A stretch of DNA of 64,000 nucleotides from Pelodera strongyloides (lineage: Eukaryota > Nematoda > Chromadorea > Rhabditida > Rhabditidae): contig JAANDG010000605.1 in the NCBI GenBank assembly GCA_036852015.1, forward strand, positions 23,584-87,583. Reading direction: 5' to 3'. The position numbers and the translations under genes were made by a program. Below are positions 57,403-64,000 of the stretch, one piece after another; within the stretch, counting starts at the first letter, position 1, and every line of letters starts with the position of its first letter. The notes under the pieces were generated by a model. That model saw only the letters and a program-made list of their open reading frames with translations. It was not told the origin of the DNA and did not search any database.

Positions 57403-60400
57403 CTGAAATAGAAACATGCTATATTAAAACAACTTTTCCGTCATTTTACATATTTTGTGCGACGTGAAGCTTTAGATGGTGGGCGGTCAACTGAACCTGG
57501 CCAAGCTCCTAATCCACAGTGCGCGCCACGTTTGCATGCGAGAGGCTTGCCGAAGACGTGCCAGCATGGGAAACGCGGGGAAATTTTATTCACGCACCAG
57601 TGGCACACGTCTCGCACATTTCAGAGAAATGGGCGGTACACAAGCGAGCGGAGAGCGGCTTGACTCTCGGCCCACAAAAAAGGTTTCTTCGGCAAAGGAC
57701 CGTTGGTATACGTATACCCCTTTTGTTTATGATGTGCTGAACGCTTCATTCCCTAATTGTAGTGAAGATAACTGGTAGTTGTCAAAACATTCAATTATTT
57801 CCAACCTCTGACAAAACATGTCGGCAGACGGGAACGATAATGTCCGATTGTAGTACATAAAACATTTGTCCGGGCGAGTAGAGCTCGGATAAGCACCCTT
57901 GGGGCAGAAGCCATGAGAAGCTAAAAGGTTAAACGTTCAAGGGGTATGGAACATGGGACCATGGGACGTGTCTTCGAAATGAATACTCTACAACAGCATT
58001 CTCCTATATTATATGCAAATCTGTGTTCCCCTCTGTCGAAAATTTCTTAGAATGGAAGGAGAGATGGAGAGGAAGATCATTCGATAAATACATTACAAAA
58101 TTGATATCTCCACCTTCGATGGATGTACCTACGACGTAGAAATCATTGGGACTTACTCTAATGTAAGGCCGACCAATTATCTAAATAAGCACAAATAGTT
58201 AAACACCTCACCTACCACCAAAACCGACAGACACAATAAAATGAACCGAAGCATAGCGGGTTGTTAGATCGTGTGAGCTATGCAATGAAGCCGCATATTA
58301 AATAAACATTCCTTATCTATCAAGGCAATAAAAACCCCGACAGCATACATCACATGCATTGTGTGTAGACTTTGCTCCCGCTATTCAAACCTGATAGCCA
58401 TTTTTTCCCGCGATTGCACGGTGTGTAGGGCTGTAGTACTTGTGCGGTGACTAGCATTGTCACTGCTCCCTTTTTTGTTCATGACATGAGGATGAGAGTG
58501 TGATTGAAACTGAGCGTATTTAGAGCTAATAAAAGAACTTTGTGAGTAATAAAGTGCGCCAACGTAAGTTGATTGTCAATTGTAGGCACCACGAAGTATT
58601 TAGGCGTGTCGGCTACAGTACGCCCGTTGTTATAAATAAATGTGAGGTCGTGAGACAATCAAAAGACAATCAAAACACTGCGCCGAGCATGCTCCTGCAA
58701 AGAAGCCTCGATCTGGAAATTCTTGGTCTTGCATTGTGACTCATGAGATGTGTTATCAGTAGCCCAATTAAAAAGGGGACTATTCGTAATGACGTCATTA
58801 ACGAAGTGATGTTTCTCTCCGGTGATAAAGATATTAACAGGATCGTATTAGACATGAACAAAGTGTTTATACTCCCTTCATTTCGTTAAGTCGTAATTCT
58901 AATTAACAGCAATTTGGAGTACACCGAGAGGTAAGCGGCAATGTTACAATGAACAGGACCCCCCCCCGCTTATTTCCAGTCGTAAATGCCGCTAGCATTC
59001 CGCCATCCACCGCTGCATATAGGTGCTTCTCGGATCTACCCTAATAAGAGAAAAGTAAGTAGTTTTCGCCTCATTGTAAGTGGCAAAATCCCGGTCACCG
59101 GTAGTAACCCATGTTGTACAAAGTCGACGAGGATACATTTCTTTCCGAGAGAAGCAAACCCAAAGACACTGTGGGAACGAATACAAAAAAAAATCAGTAG
59201 ATCACAGAGCAATAATTTCGAGAACAAATCTTCTGACGTTTTGAAATACTAAACTAAGGCAGTAGCTCTGCGGCTCCTGTCTCCCTGTAAACACACCTTA
59301 CTGAAAAACTTTACGTACAAGGCGAAAATCCTACAAACCCTCATCGGCATATCGGCAGCAATTCCAGAGCATATGCATATAAGCAATCAGTTCCATTTAC
59401 TAAAACAATCAAGTTCTACAGGACTGCGTCCTGATACTCTGTTATAGTTGTAGACACAAAAACCTGCGAACGAAATCTTCATGCAAAAGCAAAACATTAT
59501 GTAATAACCAATGTAACTAACTAAAAACAACAAAATGTGCATATTATTATGCGAACAACTGGCTTGGGTTGTTTTTATCCGCCATATATCTTTGGTCAAA
59601 TGTTTTATACCAGTACCAACGAGTAAAAAAACTACGAGTTCCCGTAAATATGTTCGAATAAAAACAAAACGCAGCTTTAACATAATAACCCAATTTCTAT
59701 ATAGAGGAAGATTCCGAAAACTACTATTCTATAACCTGATATACCAACAAAAAAAAAGAGAACAATATATGCGGGTAAAATAAAAGTGTTAGTTTGGCAA
59801 ATCACAATAACAAAATAACCTGACCCGACTTCTATTCTACTCAGTGGCAATTACTCATTGGGCAACTAAGATCTGCAAATTAAAAGAATTGCCATAGAGC
59901 ATAAGAAGTTCAAGTACAGGTCAAAAAATGACTCGTTATTTAGTCGAAAAACACACTAACCATAACAAAACTACTAGAAATGAAACTAAGGAAACTAAAC
60001 TAAACACTAATCAAAAAAGACTACGAGACAGATAGCAACCATACGGACATACCCGGCAGTACCCAAAACCTCGGGACCAGCAAACAAAAGAAAGAGAATG
60101 ATAATCTAGCATGCGACAAAAGTAACTAGCCATTACTACGGTTATGTGAAGTCAGCCAGCTGGATATAAAATAATGCTCCTACAGGTCCATCTCTGAGGT
60201 TTCGTCCAGCAAACATCCTGTTTGATACCTTAGCTGGTAACCCGCTACCGCTAACTCCATAAATATAACAAGAAATGAGTGTGACCAGTAAAATATTACT
60301 TACATCAACTAGACATTCACACAACCATCTATAAAAAAAAACGAAATATACATAATTCAAATAAAATAGTGATATTGCCGCTAATTTGTAAAACGTCGTT

Positions 60401-60823
60401 AGGCGTGGATGGGATACCGATCATGAACACATTAACCGCGAACGTAAGTATCTATTGATTGCCGACAAATATACAAAAACATACGTCTCAAGCAGAATTT
60501 AATTATAGAAAAACATAGATACTTACGCTGCATCAGTTAGGTGGATCCTATCACATCATATGGAGGTCACAATATGTACAAGGGGATCAAGCCTCTCAGC
60601 TTAGAACCAGAACTCCAATAGTCAAATCACGTCACAGAAAGACCCAAAACTTCTGAAACACTTCCCCAGTTCTTCAATAGACCATCTCGCGTTCCGCAAA
60701 GTCGTCGTCCATAAAGATTCCACTGTCTCGCTGTTGCACGGGTGACAGGCGCCGGCGGTCATGCTCACGCTTTAAATATATACTTACTAATCAAAGAACA
60801 CACAACGGATAATGGATGGGTGG
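57403..60823. other. Region without confident gene
   Basis: The upstream exons of the lectin gene should lie here but could not be fixed. A GC-rich patch (57460-57700) is open in several plus-strand frames and shows no recognisable motif. The rest is AT-rich unique DNA. No RNA gene or clear repeat was found. Possible exon-like fragments at 60142-60260 and 60667-60770 are too weak to call, except the latter, which is listed separately. Confidence 0.5.
60667..60770 (-). CDS. Candidate C-terminal exon of an unknown gene
   Basis: The minus strand encodes REHDRRRLSPVQQRDSG then IFMDDDFAEREMVY and a stop. The mixed charged composition looks like a cytoplasmic tail. The acceptor (TTTAAAG) is poor. 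The retrotransposon LTR begins only about 54 bases upstream on the transcribed strand, so any earlier exons were separated by the insertion or lie beyond the window. Confidence 0.25.
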
Positions 60824-61153
60824 TGTTATGTTTCACAGATATTCGTCTGTACAAACAGATACTGAGCGACAAGAGTAGACGAGAATAATCACAGTGTTTA
60901 TTAGCAATACAGAAGGCAGTGGTAGAGTTGATATAATGAGCAATGAGTCGTAGACAGTAGCCCTTATATACTAGTGGCTACGTGCAGAAACACACAATGA
61001 TGCCAACGGGCAATTACTATTACTAGAGAGTGAAACATTGATCTTCCAAAGACTAAAGATCAATGAGCAACTGTAAGTGATAACTGAAACACAATGATAG
61101 TGAGCAAACTACATACAATAATTAATCTTAGGTATATACCGTAATACCTAACA
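60824..61153 (-). repeat. 3' LTR of the gypsy element
   Basis: The sequence reads TGTTAG... to ...ATAACA on the minus strand, so it has the standard TG/CA ends within a TGTTA/TAACA inverted pair. A purine-rich tract directly precedes it (61154-61170). The second LTR is outside, so ends and age cannot be confirmed. Confidence 0.8.
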
Positions 61154-61209
61154 CCTCCAACCTTAGTATTTAAGTCATACTTAAAAAGAAACAACAATAA
61201 CACTAATGC

Positions 61210-63768
61210 TTAGTAGCGCTTATTAGACGGGTTGATCTCCATCTTCGTTGTTGGCTTCCTTGCACGGCTGGATCGACGTAGTGGCGGCGGCGTAGTTGTC
61301 ACAGCAACTGGTTGCGGCGTTGAGGCAGCATCTTCGAAAACCTCCTCATCATCCGGAACAACGTCTTGTACCGTCGGTGCGGTAGTACATTCAACTGTTT
61401 CAGTAGTATCAGTTGACGGCTGAGTCTTTTGCATAGGTTTAGACTCTTTCAGGTTCGACTGGGGTAGTGGATTAATGTCGAATGCATCAAGCAAGATGTC
61501 GTAGGCTCGACTTCGGGTGGTGACAGTTCTCGGCCTCATCTGGTTAGCATGTCGACGGATAAGGTTCTTGCGTCCTTCAATCCTCACGTCGTACATCACT
61601 GTACCGTTCTTCTTCACTACCGTAGCTTCCATCCAAGTAGGCTTACTCGGAACTTTGTAGTCATAGATGTAGACTAAGTCTCCGGGATTGAAGACTGTAG
61701 CCTTCGAACCGTGTTTCTTGTTGAACTGCTTCTCCATACGTTCGTCCTTGACGATCTTCCTCTCAGGCCTGGGCTTCAACAAATCCCACGATGTGCGCAG
61801 CTTCCGATTCAGAAATGCTTCAGCTGGCGACTTTCCTTCAGGAACTGTAGATGACGGCGTCATCCTGTATGATAGCAGAAACGTCTGAAGATTCTCTGCC
61901 GGGCTTCCCTCCCCCTTCAATTTCAGCAGCGCCCGCTTGAAAGTGTCGACGAACCTCTCCGCTTGTCCGTTCGATTGCGGGTGGAATGGTGATGACCTCA
62001 TATGTCTGATTCCATTCTTTGCACAGAACAACGCGAATTCAGCACTGGTGAATTGTGTTCCGTTGTCTGTTACCAGCGTTTCTGGCATACCGAATTGCGA
62101 GAAAATCTTCTTCAGGTTGGAGATCGTAGCAGACGTAGTGATGCGATCCATGGCAACGATTTCTGGCCACTTACTATGAGCGTCAACGACCAGCAAATAG
62201 TATTTTCCTTCCAGTGGTCCAGCAAAATCAGCGTGTACTCGTTCCATTGGTTCACTTGCCTTGCTCCACGATTCCAAATTCGTCTTTGTCGGTGCTTTCT
62301 GAGCACGATTGCAGTTTGCACAGGACTTCACCATGTTCTCAATCTCCTCGTCAACGAACGGCCAATAAACTAGCGATCTTGCGAGTGTTTTGGTGCGAAC
62401 AATTCCTTGATGTCCCTGGTGCAACTGTCGAAGAATCCGTCCCTTGAGTGCGGCTGGAATGACTATCCTTTCACCAAACAAGAGGATTCCGCTCGATTCT
62501 GACAACGATGTCTGTCGGTTGGCGAACTGAGCGATGTCCCTGGAGCACTTCGTTGGCCAGTTACCAGTTCGGTGAGCTTTCAGAACAGCTTGCAGCGTCT
62601 TGTCCTTCTCAGTAGCCTCACTCAGAACGTTTGCGGTAACAGGTAGGGCGGCAATAGTACGGTAGTGTTCGTCTCTAAACAACTCCGTTTCGACTCTTGC
62701 TATCACTTTCTCTTCGTCCGTTTCCTTCTGATCCGCGATCAGTCTTGAAAGAACGTCGGCGCATCCCATTTCAGCGGTAGGCTTGAATACGATCGTGAAA
62801 TCAAAGCCTTTGATGAACACAGCCCAACGTTGTAGACGGTTGGCGCTTGTTACGGGAATGCCCTTCTTCGATCCGAAGATGGACACGAGCGGTTTGTGAT
62901 CGGTCACAAGAGTGAATTTGCGTCCCATCAGGTACTTGTAGAACTTCTTCATGGCCCAGAATATAGCGAGACCTTCTTTCTCAATCTGACCATAGTTCTT
63001 TTCCGCTGGAAGAAGAGTTCGTGTGGCATGCTCAACTGCTTTCTGCGTCCCATCCTTCATTCGATGTAGCAGCACCGCGCCTAGACCATACTGAGATGCA
63101 TCCGTGACGAGGACCAACTCCTTCTTGGGGTCGTAGTGGGTGAGCAGCATTGGCGAGGCGACGATCTTTTTGACCTCGTCAAAGGCATTTTGACATTCCT
63201 TGTTCCAGTTCCATTTGACATCCTTCTTCAACAGTTCGTCGAATGGTGCACGCAACTTGTGCAATTCCTTTATGAACCTGCCGTAGTAGTTGATCTTGCC
63301 GATGAAAGAGCGTAGCTGACTGACGTCCTTCGGTTCGGGCATCCTCAAGATTGGCTCTATCTTGGATGGATCAGACTTGCGACCTTCTGCCGAGATAATC
63401 ATCCCCAGGTACCTTATCTCTCTTGCAGCAAAGGTGCACTTCTCGAAATTGACGTGGAAACCATATTCCGAGATCCGTTTCATGCAGGCATTTAGGTTCC
63501 GATTGTGTTCCTGTAGTGTTCTACCAGAAACGATCACATCATCAAGGTACGCGCAACAACCTTCGAGTCCAGCAGTCATAGCGTCCATGATCTTCTGAAA
63601 GATTCCAGGAGCAGTCTTGACTCCGAAGCACAATCTGTTGTATCGGTACAATCCTCGATGAGTATTGATGACGAGCAAGTTCTTGGAGTCGTCCTCTAGC
63701 TCAACTTGTAGGTAGGCATCCTTGAAATCGAGCGTACTGAAGACGGTTCCACCGTTCAGTGTTGTCAT
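61210..63768 (-). CDS. pol: Gypsy Pol: RT (part), RNase H, integrase
   Basis: An open frame of 852 residues. RT has FSTLDFKDAYLQVE and the catalytic YLDD at about 74-77. RNase H has VTDASQYGLGAV near 225 and the LVTDHKPL motif. The integrase zinc finger is HQGHQG...CANC, and the core has HADFAGPL, LVTDNGTQF and HPQSNGQAE, so the D,D,E triad is present. A C-terminal region has FNPGDLVYIYDYK and a basic, Thr/Pro-rich tail. There is no chromodomain. The start given is only the first Met after a frame break: the true N-terminal RT part lies in the neighbouring frame (63768-64000). Confidence 0.93.
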   Translation of the reverse strand: MTTLNGGTVFSTLDFKDAYLQVELEDDSKNLLVINTHRGLYRYNRLCFGVKTAPGIFQKIMDAMTAGLEGCCAYLDDVIVSGRTLQEHNRNLNACMKRISEYGFHVNFEKCTFAAREIRYLGMIISAEGRKSDPSKIEPILRMPEPKDVSQLRSFIGKINYYGRFIKELHKLRAPFDELLKKDVKWNWNKECQNAFDEVKKIVASPMLLTHYDPKKELVLVTDASQYGLGAVLLHRMKDGTQKAVEHATRTLLPAEKNYGQIEKEGLAIFWAMKKFYKYLMGRKFTLVTDHKPLVSIFGSKKGIPVTSANRLQRWAVFIKGFDFTIVFKPTAEMGCADVLSRLIADQKETDEEKVIARVETELFRDEHYRTIAALPVTANVLSEATEKDKTLQAVLKAHRTGNWPTKCSRDIAQFANRQTSLSESSGILLFGERIVIPAALKGRILRQLHQGHQGIVRTKTLARSLVYWPFVDEEIENMVKSCANCNRAQKAPTKTNLESWSKASEPMERVHADFAGPLEGKYYLLVVDAHSKWPEIVAMDRITTSATISNLKKIFSQFGMPETLVTDNGTQFTSAEFALFCAKNGIRHMRSSPFHPQSNGQAERFVDTFKRALLKLKGEGSPAENLQTFLLSYRMTPSSTVPEGKSPAEAFLNRKLRTSWDLLKPRPERKIVKDERMEKQFNKKHGSKATVFNPGDLVYIYDYKVPSKPTWMEATVVKKNGTVMYDVRIEGRKNLIRRHANQMRPRTVTTRSRAYDILLDAFDINPLPQSNLKESKPMQKTQPSTDTTETVECTTAPTVQDVVPDDEEVFEDAASTPQPVAVTTTPPPLRRSSRARKPTTKMEINPSNKRY

Positions 63769-64000
63769 TATATCTTCTGCTGTTGGAATAGGGTGTGTGA
63801 AGTCTTCCAGTGCTCGTTCAGTCCCGTACTGAAAATGAAATCGGCGCAGACTCTGACACTACCATTCGGTTTCTTGACACAGAGAATCGGAGCGGCCCAC
63901 GGAGAATACGTGACGCGCTCAATGACTCCAAGTTGCTCTAGCCGGTCCAGCTCCTTTTCCACGTTTTCCTTGTAGTGAATTGGTACCATTCTCTTCGGGC
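63768..64000 (-). pseudogene. pol: Gypsy Pol, upstream RT fragment in shifted frame
   Basis: This frame encodes the RT fingers start (VPIHYKENVEKELDRLEQLG, then PWAAPILCVKKPNGSVRVC) and stops at 63768. The continuation of RT is in a different frame, offset by one base near 63820, just after a two-codon insertion at about 63830 relative to the usual family spacing. This copy therefore looks inactive, unless the break is a sequencing error. Confidence 0.8.

Larger units (their letters stand above)
60824..64000 (-). mobile_element. Ty3/gypsy LTR retrotransposon, 3' part
   Basis: From right to left this shows the end of pol (reverse transcriptase, RNase H, integrase), a short gap, a purine-rich stretch (GGTTGGAGG) and a 330-base LTR. 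The gag, protease and 5' LTR lie beyond the window. No envelope gene lies between pol and the LTR. The order RT-RH-IN is that of Ty3/gypsy elements. Confidence 0.93.

Noticed and set aside
57457..57778. Overlapping plus-strand frames in a GC-rich patch
   Set aside because: Three frames are open at once, which reflects base composition; none shows a recognisable motif.
58986..59252. 88-codon plus-strand frame opposite a YNEAKTTYF-like minus frame
   Set aside because: I tested it as the missing upstream lectin exon, but no donor gives the required phase and no lectin cysteine is placed correctly.
60142..60260. Frame with NRMFAGRNLRDGPVGALFY and a stop
   Set aside because: No acceptable acceptor and no recognised family; coding cannot be distinguished from chance.
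1..64000. tRNA, rRNA or CRISPR-like arrays
   Set aside because: No cloverleaf-compatible motifs, rRNA segments or regularly spaced repeats were seen by reading; a covariance-model scan was not possible.

Overview
This is eukaryotic nuclear DNA, most likely from a nematode. Minus-strand splice acceptors are almost all TTTCAG-like, introns are mostly short and AT-rich, exons are small, and a (TTAGGC)3 tract matching the nematode telomere unit lies at 56045-56062. The species cannot be named. Gene models were built by hand: exons were joined where GT/AG (once GC/AG) signals, reading phase and protein sense agreed.

Layout. (1) 104-18157, minus: the N-terminal 55 coding exons (about 1,902 residues) of midasin (MDN1/Rea1), the giant AAA+ ATPase of 60S ribosome assembly. 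All six AAA modules are present; the gene runs off the left edge. (2) 18819-23627, minus: an unrecognised nuclear-type protein whose 5' end is unresolved. (3) 24547-28221, minus: an unrecognised protein with an acidic N-terminal half and a Pro/Tyr/Gln-rich middle; its first coding exon is tandemly duplicated. (4) 28222-31464: intergenic. (5) 31465-52915, minus: a 19-exon gene over 21 kb encoding a ~987-residue Gln/Asn-rich protein with an AT-hook. Its long introns are full of small transposons and GA/CT microsatellites. (6) 53041-55865, plus: a ten-exon gene for a ~293-residue membrane protein, divergent from (5) with only 125 bp between start codons. (7) 56465-57402, minus: the 3' part of a C-type lectin-domain gene. 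(8) 57403-60823: no confident gene. (9) 60824-64000, minus: the 3' end of a Ty3/gypsy retrotransposon (pol and 3' LTR), with a frame break in reverse transcriptase.

The window is rich in short non-autonomous transposons with long inverted repeats. At least five groups can be recognised by eye. Several structurally different ones are bounded by TTAA, and one is nested in another so that the duplicated TTAA target is visible. No autonomous DNA transposase, tRNA, rRNA or CRISPR array was seen. The least explained items are the Gln/Asn-rich AT-hook gene with its duplicated exon, the duplicated first exon of gene (3), and the TTAA-bounded element families.
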